Source of the DNA: Microbacterium sp. YJN-G
GTDB lineage: Bacteria > Actinomycetota > Actinomycetes > Actinomycetales > Microbacteriaceae
Assembly: GCF_015040615.1 (NCBI RefSeq)
Contig: NZ_CP060403.1
Location: 62,001 to 126,000 of the forward strand
Length of the DNA: 64,000 bases
Reading direction: 5' to 3'
Shown here: positions 49,383 to 57,974 of the stretch, piece after piece
How positions within the stretch are numbered: position 1 is the first letter of the stretch
Layout: every line of letters begins with the position of its first letter
Notes under the pieces: generated by a model
The model's database searches: none
What the model was told of the DNA's origin: nothing
What the model saw: only the letters and a program-made list of their open reading frames with translations
Program-made: the position numbers and the translations under genes

Positions 49383-49417
49383 CGTGGTGGATGCCGGCAC
49401 AGCCGGCGTCCATCACG
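49383..49417. terminator. hairpin between convergent ppsA and HxlR genes
   Basis: A near-perfect 16-bp stem (49383-49398 with 49402-49417) lies just past the ppsA stop and before the end of the minus-strand regulator gene, so it can serve both. Confidence 0.7.
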
Positions 49418-49420
49418 AGC

Positions 49421-50122
49421 TCACGCTGTGAGGCTCTGCGGCCGGAACCACGTGGGGTACGCGCGGGCCAACGCCTCCGCTCCACGAAACCCGACGTCGC
49501 CTTCGGCGATAGCCACCGCGCACTGTCGTTTGCCCCACCAGAGCTCATTGAGCACGCGCAGGTCGACGATGACCGTCAGATCTGGTTCCCTCTCTGGCGT
49601 TCCGATGCAGGCACCGGATCCTTGGTCGTCGGCGTACATCCACGCTTCGCCCGGGTTCTGGTCGGGGAACCGGAAGGCAAGGACGATACCTCCGCTGGGA
49701 AGACGGTCCCGCTGCAGCCCGAGATGCATCTGCCACAGAAGCGCGCCGACATTGAGATCGGCGTCCGTCGACGGAGAGACCCTCCAGTCGAGGGTCCACG
49801 CACCCAACGCTTCGAGAACCGGACGCAGGGCAACGCCGGCCGCCGTGAGATGGTATTCGCCGGTGTCCGATGAGTGCTCCGCGACACCGATTCGTACGAG
49901 GTAGCGCAGTCGCGTCGCGAACAACGTGCGGGACATCGTAGGCAGTGCCCGGTGAATGGCATTGAACCGCGTCGCTCCTACAAGCATCTCGCGGACGATG
50001 AGGAGCGTCCAACGGTCAGCGATCAGACGGGCACCGATGGAGACGGGGCAGTAGTCCGTCGGAGGCACCCAGCCATCGCGAGCCCCAGTCAACCGCGGCA
50101 GCGCGCTATTTGTGTCAGGCAT
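49421..50122 (-). CDS. HxlR-family regulator with SCP2-like C-terminal domain
   Basis: 233 residues. The N-terminal winged helix (CPVSIGARLIADRWTLLIVR, then TRFNAIHRALPTMSRTLFAT) is typical of HxlR; the C-terminal half (about 110-225) is an SCP2/sterol-carrier-like domain that may bind a small ligand. RBS AAGGAGGATC. It follows the aminotransferase gene by 21 bases and is probably co-transcribed. Likely a local repressor or activator responding to a pathway intermediate. Confidence 0.88.
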   Translation of the reverse strand: MPDTNSALPRLTGARDGWVPPTDYCPVSIGARLIADRWTLLIVREMLVGATRFNAIHRALPTMSRTLFATRLRYLVRIGVAEHSSDTGEYHLTAAGVALRPVLEALGAWTLDWRVSPSTDADLNVGALLWQMHLGLQRDRLPSGGIVLAFRFPDQNPGEAWMYADDQGSGACIGTPEREPDLTVIVDLRVLNELWWGKRQCAVAIAEGDVGFRGAEALARAYPTWFRPQSLTA

Positions 50123-50143
50123 GATCCTCCTTCGAGTACGCCC

Positions 50144-51526
50144 CTACATCGTCGTAGAGACCGCTTGGTCGCGCCGTTCCTGAGCTTGCGCGCTCACGGT
50201 GCTGAGAACAGACCGCAAGGCATCGACGATGATGTCAAATTCAGTCTGCTCCGCCACGAGCGGCGGGGCAACGTTGATAATCGCGATGTCGTCGTCGAAC
50301 GCTACCCGAGTGAGCACGCCCAACTGATGCAATCTCTTCTCAAGGTCGAGCGGACCCCAGATGCGCTTCCCGTGCGGGGCGTCCGCTGACGCCGAAACAA
50401 GCTCGATGGCCCACAAGTACCCGGCGCCTCTCACATCGTGGACCACATCGAGATCCAACAGCGAACGCAGCTCCTTCTCCAGGGCGGTCTGCCGTGCCCT
50501 AACCTGGCCGGGGAGGTCTATCCGCTCCATGATTTCGAGGTTCTTGAGGGCGACAGCCGCCATCACCGGATGACCGCCGAAGGTGTTCCCGTGGAGGAAC
50601 GACGAACCCGGACGTAGGAAGGGAGCAAACACCCGGTCTGAGGCGATCACCGCCCCCATCACAGCGTGCGCAGAGGACAGCCCTTTCGCTGTCACAATGA
50701 TGTCCGGGTCCAGTCCGAATCTCGCGCTGGCGAACCATACACCGCAGCGACCGAAAGCGGTGATCGTCTCGTCCGCCACCAGCAGCAGGCCGTAGGCATC
50801 GCACAGCCTCCGCAGACCCGCGAAGTAGCTCGGCGGGGCAGAGAGCATGCCGCCGTGGTTCTGCACTGGCTCAACGATCAAGGCCGCAATCGTGGACGGA
50901 TCGTTCTCGATGATCTGCTGTTCGAGCTCGTCGAGCAACTCACGCACGCCGTCATCGACAGAGTCCGCGCCGGTACCGAACAGCCGCCTGGTGTTCGACG
51001 TTCGAATGCTCGGAACCAGCATCGGTGCGAACTGTTCCCTCAGATGGTCAAGTCCGTTCAACGAGAGCGCACCCAACGTCGTACCGTGATACGCCGACTG
51101 CCGGGAGATGACTTTCCACCGGTCCTCGCCGTTCGCCAAGGCGAACGCGCGGGCGAGTTTCCACGCCGCTTCGACCGATTCCCCACCGCTCGGGGTGAAG
51201 AACACATGGTTCAGGCCAACCGGTGCCAATTTCGCCAACCGGTCCGCGAGCTCCAACGCCCGCGGGTGCGTGGAACCCCATGACGAGTGATACCCCAGCT
51301 GACAGTACTGAGCGAAGGCCGCACGGCCCATCTCTGCGCCGTAGGAATATCCCAGGTTGACGCAATACAAGTTCGACAGCGCGTCGAGATAGCTCTCGCC
51401 TGACTCGTCGATGAGGTAGCTGCCCCGTCCTTCGACGAACACCTGGGGCGCCGCGCCACCCATGTCGGAGAAATGCCGCCACAGATGTGGGTGCGAAGCG
51501 TCGCTAGTCAGCAAATCGGTTGGCAT
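50144..51526 (-). CDS. class III PLP-dependent aminotransferase
   Basis: 460 residues. PLP site: SGGESVEAAWKLARAF for the phosphate, ADETITAFGRCGVWF for the ring, and Lys in VTAKGLSSAHAVMGAVIA. The family includes putrescine, GABA and beta-alanine aminotransferases that use pyruvate or 2-oxoglutarate. In the Puu-like scheme it would act on an omega-amino acid such as GABA (PuuE role). ATG 51526 follows GAGGAGGGTGACC. It is divergent from the GAF/PucR regulator, with an ATGTGC/GCACAC site between them. Confidence 0.9.
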   Translation of the reverse strand: MPTDLLTSDASHPHLWRHFSDMGGAAPQVFVEGRGSYLIDESGESYLDALSNLYCVNLGYSYGAEMGRAAFAQYCQLGYHSSWGSTHPRALELADRLAKLAPVGLNHVFFTPSGGESVEAAWKLARAFALANGEDRWKVISRQSAYHGTTLGALSLNGLDHLREQFAPMLVPSIRTSNTRRLFGTGADSVDDGVRELLDELEQQIIENDPSTIAALIVEPVQNHGGMLSAPPSYFAGLRRLCDAYGLLLVADETITAFGRCGVWFASARFGLDPDIIVTAKGLSSAHAVMGAVIASDRVFAPFLRPGSSFLHGNTFGGHPVMAAVALKNLEIMERIDLPGQVRARQTALEKELRSLLDLDVVHDVRGAGYLWAIELVSASADAPHGKRIWGPLDLEKRLHQLGVLTRVAFDDDIAIINVAPPLVAEQTEFDIIVDALRSVLSTVSAQAQERRDQAVSTTM

Positions 51527-51598
51527 CCGGGTCACCCTCCTCGTTGCGCCCGCATCGGCGACAACAGCAGAACTCTGCCAGTTCACCGAAGGTCTACT

Positions 51599-51615
51599 AT
51601 GTGCATCAGGCACAC
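51599..51615. promoter_or_regulatory. ATGTGC-N5-GCACAC palindrome in divergent promoter region
   Basis: ATGTGC-ATCAG-GCACAC differs from the perfect palindrome in one base. It lies between the aminotransferase and the GAF/PucR regulator genes, a suitable place for autoregulation. Confidence 0.65.
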
Positions 51616-51712
51616 TCACTGCGTCCTCGGAGTGTGTCACGCACAAGCGATGATGCCTTCGGCGTCTTAGAGTCGCGGGGCGAGGCGAAGGAGTCTGCGC
51701 CAATCAGGGAAG

Positions 51713-53452
51713 GTGTCGCAGTTGTCATCGGATCGTAAGGATGTTCTCGCAGAGCGCCGCGCAGCGGTTCTCTCGCAGCTCGTGCTGCTGTTCGCTCAGG
51801 GTCGTGATCCCGTCGAGCTTGCCGAGGACGCGGTGCAGCTGGTTGCGCGCGCCACCGACACGAAAGCCGTGTTCGTGTACTTGTGGGATGAGGAAGACGA
51901 ACGCCTCGTTCTCCGGGTGGCGACCCAAGTCCCGCAACAGACGGGAATAGATGAGATCCGGTTGCGTCTCGGCGAAGGAATCGCGGGATGGGCGGCGATG
52001 CGTCAGGAGTCCGTCATCATCAACCGCGCGCCCGCCGAGGACCCCCGATTCGTCCCGTTCGCAAGCATCGAGGAGGAGGAGTTCCACTCGGTGCTCGCCG
52101 CGCCTATTGCGGACGAGTCGAACAATCTTCGCGGTGTGTTCGCCTTGTACTCCACAGAGGAGAGCGCCTTCGGTGAGGATGAGTTGGCCATCGCCGTTGA
52201 GGTCGGCCGCCTACTAGCCACGGGCCTCGTGCGCGCTGAGACCGTGAACGACCTCAACCATCAGTCCGCAATCGCGCACTTCCTGCTGGATTTTCCGACC
52301 GCTTCCCGGACGTCCTTGGTTCCCGCCTTGGACTTCGCCGCGCAACGTGTGCTGGAGCTCATCGACGGGCAGGTGTGCATGCTCGAGTACATGAGCAGAC
52401 GTGAAAACGCCGCGACCCCGATCATGTTCGCGTCGCGAACTGACACAGGTCAACGTGTATGGTCGACGCACTCCCGTTCCGCTGCTCAAAGCAGCATCGA
52501 CCAGCACTGCGGGGGCCTCGAGCACATGTCTGTCGCGCTCGGTGTCGGCGCCTCTCGTGGCATCCTCACCTGCTACCGGCCCGCACGGTTCCGCTCCCGA
52601 GACGTCGAGCGGCTGAGCGCGCTCGCCATGCAACTTGGAGTACTTCTCGAAGCTGTCGACCTGAACTCGGTGGGCTCCTCTCTGGCGACCAGGCTGCGGT
52701 TCACGCAGGACGATAGGGAAGCGGCCAGCATCCTCGGTGAGCTGGGGTTGGATGGCCCGGTCTGTCCCATTCTTGTCCGTGTGCACAGCGTGCAGAGCGA
52801 TTGGGAGACAGCCAGCCGGGCGTTGAAGGATGCTCTCAGCGTGGCTGCCGGAAACCGCGCGGTCGTGCTCCTGCACTCCACGTGGGGCTTGGTCCTCGCC
52901 GATGCGCCCGGAGGCCGGCTGGCACCTGAGTTGAGCTCGCACGTGTTCCAGGCCACCCAGCGACTCGCTGAAGGGGCGGGGCTGCGAGCCTCGATTGGCG
53001 TCGGTTCGGTCACTTCCACCCCTGACGACATCCGTCAAGCAATCGACAATGCCCGGAGCGCTCTGGAATGGGCCGGCGTGTACGGCCAGATATCTCCGGT
53101 GTCTTTGGCGATATATCAGGATGTCCGCGGCATGCTGCCGTTGAGTGATGTCGTCCGGGAGCTGGCTCCTACCGTCGTGTCGCTCGTCGGCATGCTCGAG
53201 CCTTTGGTTCAGTACGACATCAAGCAGGGAACGCAGCTCGTGAAGACTCTAGCTGTTCTCGCGGGATGGGGTGGTTCTGTGCAAGAGACCGCGAAGGAGC
53301 TGCTCATCCACCGCAACACGTTGCGGCAGCGGATGCAGCGTATCGAGCATGTGCTCGGCATCGTGCTGGGTCCCGGCACCGCGTGGTCGCCCCTGGCGCT
53401 CGCGGCTCGGGTTGCGAGCGCCAGGGTGAGCAGTTCAGTCGCGGCTCAGTAG
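51713..53452 (+). CDS. GAF-domain PucR/CdaR-type transcription regulator
   Basis: 579 residues: an N-terminal GAF domain (about 20-165; GIDEIRLRLGEGIAGWAAMR), a middle region, a GGDEF-like CdaR segment and a C-terminal PucR-type HTH with the signature GSVQETAKELLIHRNTLRQR near residue 525. Such proteins activate catabolic operons (purine, diacid or amine use) on binding a ligand. GTG 51713 has GGGAAGG close by; a TTG at 51722 is an alternative start. It is the obvious candidate to bind ATGTGC-N5-GCACAT. The 3' end overlaps the convergent diflavin reductase gene by 7 bases. Confidence 0.88.
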   Translation: MSQLSSDRKDVLAERRAAVLSQLVLLFAQGRDPVELAEDAVQLVARATDTKAVFVYLWDEEDERLVLRVATQVPQQTGIDEIRLRLGEGIAGWAAMRQESVIINRAPAEDPRFVPFASIEEEEFHSVLAAPIADESNNLRGVFALYSTEESAFGEDELAIAVEVGRLLATGLVRAETVNDLNHQSAIAHFLLDFPTASRTSLVPALDFAAQRVLELIDGQVCMLEYMSRRENAATPIMFASRTDTGQRVWSTHSRSAAQSSIDQHCGGLEHMSVALGVGASRGILTCYRPARFRSRDVERLSALAMQLGVLLEAVDLNSVGSSLATRLRFTQDDREAASILGELGLDGPVCPILVRVHSVQSDWETASRALKDALSVAAGNRAVVLLHSTWGLVLADAPGGRLAPELSSHVFQATQRLAEGAGLRASIGVGSVTSTPDDIRQAIDNARSALEWAGVYGQISPVSLAIYQDVRGMLPLSDVVRELAPTVVSLVGMLEPLVQYDIKQGTQLVKTLAVLAGWGGSVQETAKELLIHRNTLRQRMQRIEHVLGIVLGPGTAWSPLALAARVASARVSSSVAAQ

Positions 53453-55104
53453 ACGTCTTTGACGTAGCGCCCTGCCGCCTTCAGGTCGGCCACACGCTGC
53501 TCTCCGGCGGACGAGTCACCTGCGCCGAGGATGTCGACCAGCGCCCGGTCGACGTCTGCGGCCATGCGTGTCTTATCCCCACACACGAAGATGTACGCTC
53601 CGCCGTCCACCCACTCCCTCAGCTGATCTGCGTGATCGAGCATGACGTGCTGCACGTAGAGCTTCTCCGCCTGGTCACGCGAGAAAGCCACGTCGAGCCG
53701 GTCAAGCACGCCGCGTGCTCGCAGGTCCTCGAACTCGTCCTCGTACAGCCAGTCGAAGGCGCGGTGCTGATCCCCGAAGAACAGCCAGTTGCTGCCGGAG
53801 GCGCCGGAGGCATCGCGATGCCGAAGGAATGCTCGGAACGGTGCGACCCCCACACCCGGCCCGATCATGATCACCGGCTGGTCGTCAGCGGGGAGAGTGA
53901 ACTCGTGTGCGGGTACGCGGCGGACGGTGAACGCCGCTCCGTCCTCAGCACGTTCGCGCAGGAACTCGGTTGCGGTTCCTTGATGTTCGCCACGATCCCG
54001 CTCATATTTGACCCCCGCGACGGTGATGTGCAGTCTGCCGTCATCGAGGAGCGGGCTGGATGAGATCGAATAGTCCCGATGCTGGAGAGGTCGAAGCTCC
54101 GCCAGGACGTCCGCCGCAGGGATGCTCTCGCAGCCGAGGTCCGTGATGACGTCCAGCACGTCACGACCCCAGAGCCATGCGTCCAGGCGCTCCCGGGAGC
54201 CTGACTGGATGAGGTCGATGATCTCTTTCACGGAGTTGTTGTCCGGTTGCAGCCGCGACAGACCGACGATGAGACCGGGGTGCGGCAGACGCAGTTCGAC
54301 GTCGTGCTTGAGGATGTCCCGGAAAGCCCGCCCGTCAATGGTCTGCTCCCCGAAGACGTCAATCCACTGAGAGACGAGACGGTCGGAGTTCTTCGGGAAC
54401 ACCGAGAGCGAGTCACCGGGCGCGTAGGTGAACGGCTCATCGAACGCGAGTTCGTAGTGAGCGACGTACTTCGCGGAACCGGGCTTGGACAGCTGCTGGG
54501 TTGCCACCACCCTGGCGGTCCGGTCCCGGTCCGAGGCCGTGTGCTTCTCTGCAACGGCCTGACCCGGATCCTCAGAGTCGGCAGAGACCGCACCGTCCCA
54601 GGGCTGGGTGTCGAGCAGTTGCTGAACTGCCGGCTTCGCCCATCGCTCGGCACTGAACTCGAAGTCGATGTCGCAGTCGATGCTCTCGACGATTCGAGCG
54701 GCTCCGAGTTCTTCGAGCCGCTGGTCGATGTCGTGGCCGGCTTTGCAGAAGTCCTCGTACATGGAATCGCCGATGGAGAGGACCGCATAGGGCAGTCCTT
54801 CGAAGGCTCCGGCGGGGAGCTGTTGCAGCCAGTCCCAGAACTCTGCCGCGTTGTCCGGCATGTGGCCGTTATCGTGCGTGGAGGTCACAACCAGAAGTCG
54901 CTGGAGCTGCCGGTCTCCGGAGTGCAGCCAGTCCTCAAGGGACGCCAATTGCGCGTTGTTGCCGGCCTTCTCCACCTTCCCGTGGATCTGGAATGCCAGG
55001 TACTCCGCGTTGCCGGTCTGGCTCCCGAAAAGGATGGTGAGTTCCGCAGCATCTGACGCGGCCATCTTCGCTTCCCCCTCAGCGACGCTCAACTGTATGG
55101 TCAT
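53446..55104 (-). CDS. diflavin (FMN/FAD) NADPH reductase
   Basis: 552 residues built like cytochrome P450 reductase or CysJ: a flavodoxin domain (LTILFGSQTGNAEYLAFQIH, residues 20-165), a linker, an FAD domain (RPLQHRDYSISSSP) and an NADPH domain (GPGVGVAPFRAFLRHR, then YVQHVMLDHADQLREWVDGG and the C-terminal VKDVY aromatic). It moves electrons from NADPH to a haem or other acceptor. ATG 55104 overlaps the ALDH stop as ATGA; ATG 55065 has a better ribosome site (GAGGGGGAAG). It is a second electron donor in a cluster that already has ferredoxin and its reductase. Confidence 0.9.
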   Translation of the reverse strand: MTIQLSVAEGEAKMAASDAAELTILFGSQTGNAEYLAFQIHGKVEKAGNNAQLASLEDWLHSGDRQLQRLLVVTSTHDNGHMPDNAAEFWDWLQQLPAGAFEGLPYAVLSIGDSMYEDFCKAGHDIDQRLEELGAARIVESIDCDIDFEFSAERWAKPAVQQLLDTQPWDGAVSADSEDPGQAVAEKHTASDRDRTARVVATQQLSKPGSAKYVAHYELAFDEPFTYAPGDSLSVFPKNSDRLVSQWIDVFGEQTIDGRAFRDILKHDVELRLPHPGLIVGLSRLQPDNNSVKEIIDLIQSGSRERLDAWLWGRDVLDVITDLGCESIPAADVLAELRPLQHRDYSISSSPLLDDGRLHITVAGVKYERDRGEHQGTATEFLRERAEDGAAFTVRRVPAHEFTLPADDQPVIMIGPGVGVAPFRAFLRHRDASGASGSNWLFFGDQHRAFDWLYEDEFEDLRARGVLDRLDVAFSRDQAEKLYVQHVMLDHADQLREWVDGGAYIFVCGDKTRMAADVDRALVDILGAGDSSAGEQRVADLKAAGRYVKDVY

Positions 55105-56471
55105 GATTCGGTGTTGATGAAGACCGACTTCGGCTCTGTGAAGCCGCGCACGCCCTCCATCCCCAGCTCGCGTCCGATGCCGGACTGTTTGAAGCCACCG
55201 AACGGGACCTGCACACGGATGGAGGAGTTCGAGTTCACGGACAAGGTCCCGCTCTCCACACCCCTCGCAACGCGAAGCGCGCGGCCGACGTTGCTGGTCC
55301 AGATGGAGCCGCTGAGACCGTAGATCGTCTCGTTGGCGAGCCGGACCGCCTCCTCCTCCGTGTCGAAGGGAATGACCACGGCGACGGGGCCGAAGATCTC
55401 GTCCCGGGCTGCGCGGGTGGATCCGTCCTGGTCGACGGCGATGTGGGGGGCCATCCAGTAGCCGGGGCCGTCCGGGGCGGATCCCTTGAAGACCACATCG
55501 AGCTTGTCGTCGAGGAAGGACTCGACGGTCGTACGGTGCTCCTGTGACACCAGGGGGCCGAGGTCAGTGTCCAGCCGCGACGGGTCTCCGATCCGCAGAG
55601 CACTCGTGGCGGCGACGAACTTCTCAAGGAATTCGTCAAGAGCGGGCCGCTGCACGAGGATGCGGCTTCGTGCGCAGCAGTCCTGACCGGTGTTGTCGAA
55701 CACCGCCCATGGCGCGGATGCTGCCGCCTTGGCGATGTCGGCGTCAGCGAAGACGATGTTCGCGGACTTTCCGCCGAGTTCGAGGGTGACCCGCTTCATG
55801 GTGTCAGCGCTGGAGCGGAGGATGGATCGCCCCACCTCGGTGGACCCGGTGAAGCTGATCTTCCCGACCCTCGAGTCCTCGATGAGAGTTGAGCCCACTT
55901 CTGCGCCGCCGCCCGTGACCACTTGCAGGAGGTGCGGAATCGGGGAGACCTCCGCGGCGAGCTCGCCAAGCCGGACGGTGGACAGCGGGGTCATGCTCGC
56001 CGGCTTGACGATGACGGCGTTACCGGCCGCGAGGGCGGGCGCGATGCTCCAGCTGGCGATGGGCAGGGGGAAGTTCCAGGGTGTGATGACCCCGACGACA
56101 CCGATTGCCTCGCGGAAGGTCAGTGCTACGCCCCCGTCGACGGGAATGGTCTCACCGGTCAGCTTGTCGATGGTGCCGGCGTAGTAGCGGAACACCCCAG
56201 CGACGCTGTCTGCCTCAGCGAGCGCCGCCGTCATCGGCTTTCCCACATCGCGTGACTCGAGACTGGCCAGCTCCTCCCGATGGCGAGACACCGCATCAGC
56301 GAGGTCGAACAGGAACTGCTGGCGCTGCGCGATAGGAAGGCGTGCCCAGCTTCTCTGCGCAGCGACCGCTCGCTCTACAGCGATGTCAACGTCAGCGCGG
56401 GTGAACGCCCGCACCTCGTCGATCTGCTCTTCGGTCGCCGGGTTCCATACGGGAATTGTCAGGTTCGTCAT
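55101..56471 (-). CDS. aldehyde dehydrogenase (gamma-aminobutyraldehyde/semialdehyde type)
   Basis: 456 residues. NAD(P) and catalytic elements: TPWNFPLPIASWSIAPALAA, FTGSTEVGRSI, the general-base Glu in VTLELGGKSANIVF, and Cys in FDNTGQDCCARSRILV. It oxidises an aldehyde to the acid; in a Puu-like pathway it would act on the gamma-glutamyl-aminoaldehyde (PuuC role). RBS AAGAGGAGCG. It begins a unit with the diflavin reductase, separated from the reductase/ferredoxin/P450 genes by a strong hairpin. Confidence 0.92.
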   Translation of the reverse strand: MTNLTIPVWNPATEEQIDEVRAFTRADVDIAVERAVAAQRSWARLPIAQRQQFLFDLADAVSRHREELASLESRDVGKPMTAALAEADSVAGVFRYYAGTIDKLTGETIPVDGGVALTFREAIGVVGVITPWNFPLPIASWSIAPALAAGNAVIVKPASMTPLSTVRLGELAAEVSPIPHLLQVVTGGGAEVGSTLIEDSRVGKISFTGSTEVGRSILRSSADTMKRVTLELGGKSANIVFADADIAKAAASAPWAVFDNTGQDCCARSRILVQRPALDEFLEKFVAATSALRIGDPSRLDTDLGPLVSQEHRTTVESFLDDKLDVVFKGSAPDGPGYWMAPHIAVDQDGSTRAARDEIFGPVAVVIPFDTEEEAVRLANETIYGLSGSIWTSNVGRALRVARGVESGTLSVNSNSSIRVQVPFGGFKQSGIGRELGMEGVRGFTEPKSVFINTES

Positions 56472-56571
56472 CGCTCCTCTTCCGCCGTCTACGGGTCGCT
56501 CGCCCGCTTCAGTTGTCTTACCTTGGCTCACGCGGGGACGGAGCCAGCGTGCACGGAGTACGAAAGTGAAA

Positions 56572-56600
56572 GGGGGCATGTGCGTCATGCACATGCCCCC
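56572..56600. terminator. 12-bp hairpin containing ATGTGC-N5-GCACAT
   Basis: A perfect 12-bp stem (56572-56583 with 56589-56600) follows the ferredoxin reductase stop by 21 bases and is flanked by T-rich runs, so it can act as a terminator. Its core is the same ATGTGC-N5-GCACAT palindrome found before other genes of the cluster, 110 bases before the ALDH start. It could serve as both terminator and operator. Confidence 0.7.
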
Positions 56601-56621
56601 TTTCTTCGAGCGGTGTCCCTC

Positions 56622-57770
56622 TCACGCCGCCGTCAGCAGCCTCGCAATGCGCGGCTGCGCGTTGACGCCGATCCACGCGCTTGTGCCGTCCGGCGCGTCA
56701 TAGCGGTGAAGCGTCGCTCCGCGCTCTGGGTTCTCGAACTCCAGCACCGGCACGGCGTCCGGATGCAGCGCCCCGACCACTTGGACTTTGCGTCCTGCGA
56801 CTTCCGTCCAGAAGTATGACGGGGGCGCCGGCTGCCTGTTCACGCCGGTGAGCATCTCCGCAAGGTGTGCACCCTGCTGTCGCGCTTCGGCCCAGCTCTC
56901 CGTGCGCTGGCCCGGACCGCCGTCGCGCATGCGCGTGACCGCGTCACCGATACCGAACAGGTGCGGGACGACGGCCCCTTCCTGAACGACACGACCGTCG
57001 TCGTCGACGAGCAACGCACCCTGGGTGAGGAGGCCGCTCTCTTCCAGCCACCCGACGGCAGGGCGGGCGCCCACGGCGCTGATGAGGACGTCACCGACAA
57101 GCACAGGCCCGTCTCGGAGCTCCACCTCCCAGCCGCGGTCAGTGGTGCTGATGCGAGCGATATCGGCTTCCCAATGACAGGCAACGCCCGCATCCGCGAG
57201 CCAGGCAGACGTCTCCTGGCCCAGGTGGCCGGCCAACAGTCGCTCGAGGGGCCCTGCGGCTCGGTCCAGGAGCGCGACCTTCGATCCGCGGGCGGCGAGC
57301 GAGGAGGCGAGCTCCACGCCGATGGCTCCCGCGCCGATGACCACGGCAGACTCGCCGTTCGCCGTGCGCTCGCGCAGCCTTCGGGCATCCGCGGCGCTCC
57401 GCAGTACCGTGGTGTCCTCCGGTTCGATAGGCAGCCGCGCGGCGCTCGCACCCGTGGCGATCACAAGTTGGTCGAACGGCACAGCGCCCATCCGCCCATC
57501 GGGGTACTCGACTCTGACGACCGACGCCGACGTGTCCACGCTCGTGGCACGTGCACGGACGAGCTCGGCATTCAGGTCGCTCCAGTCAACGGCGATATCG
57601 TCCGCCTCACCCTCGACAAGGTAGTGCTTCGACAGCGGGGGCCTGTCATATGGGGCGTCGGGGTCACAGTCGATGACCGTGACCTGCGCACTGTTGCCGA
57701 GTTCCCGCAGCCGCTCGATAAACGCCGTGGTCGCGACGGAAGCGCCGACCACGACCAGCGACTCGCTCAC
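56622..57770 (-). CDS. NAD(P)H-dependent ferredoxin reductase (P450 type)
   Basis: 382 residues of the putidaredoxin/rhodocoxin reductase family: FAD motif VVVGASVATTAFIERLREL, then PYDRPPLSKHYLVEG, the NAD motif VVIGAGAIGVELASSLAARG near residue 140, and the second FAD motif HLFGIGDAVT. It reduces the adjacent ferredoxin for the P450. It starts at a GTG overlapping the ferredoxin stop (GTGA at 57767-57770), so the two are made together. Confidence 0.93.
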   Translation of the reverse strand: MSESLVVVGASVATTAFIERLRELGNSAQVTVIDCDPDAPYDRPPLSKHYLVEGEADDIAVDWSDLNAELVRARATSVDTSASVVRVEYPDGRMGAVPFDQLVIATGASAARLPIEPEDTTVLRSAADARRLRERTANGESAVVIGAGAIGVELASSLAARGSKVALLDRAAGPLERLLAGHLGQETSAWLADAGVACHWEADIARISTTDRGWEVELRDGPVLVGDVLISAVGARPAVGWLEESGLLTQGALLVDDDGRVVQEGAVVPHLFGIGDAVTRMRDGGPGQRTESWAEARQQGAHLAEMLTGVNRQPAPPSYFWTEVAGRKVQVVGALHPDAVPVLEFENPERGATLHRYDAPDGTSAWIGVNAQPRIARLLTAA

Positions 57771-57973
57771 GCGTCCTCCGTCTCGACGAGCTTGATGGCA
57801 CGCTCAGGGCAGTTTCTGATGGCTCTTCGCGTGTTCTCCTCTTCGAAGGCGCCCTCACGTCCTTCCACCACATGCCCGTATCCTTCATCGTCGATGTAGA
57901 AGGTCTCGGGGGCGATCATGAAGCACCGTGCGTGTCCCTGGCACCGTGCCGGGTCCACCCAGATCTTCGTCAT
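57767..57973 (-). CDS. [3Fe-4S]-type ferredoxin of P450 system
   Basis: 68 residues. The cluster ligands are in CQGHARC (a CxxHxxC motif in place of CxxCxxC) and the distal CP of RNCPERAI, the typical arrangement of actinobacterial P450 ferredoxins with a single 3Fe-4S or His-ligated cluster. It starts 1 base after the P450 stop. It carries electrons from the reductase gene just downstream to the P450. Confidence 0.93.
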   Translation of the reverse strand: MTKIWVDPARCQGHARCFMIAPETFYIDDEGYGHVVEGREGAFEEENTRRAIRNCPERAIKLVETEDA

Positions 57974-57974
57974 G

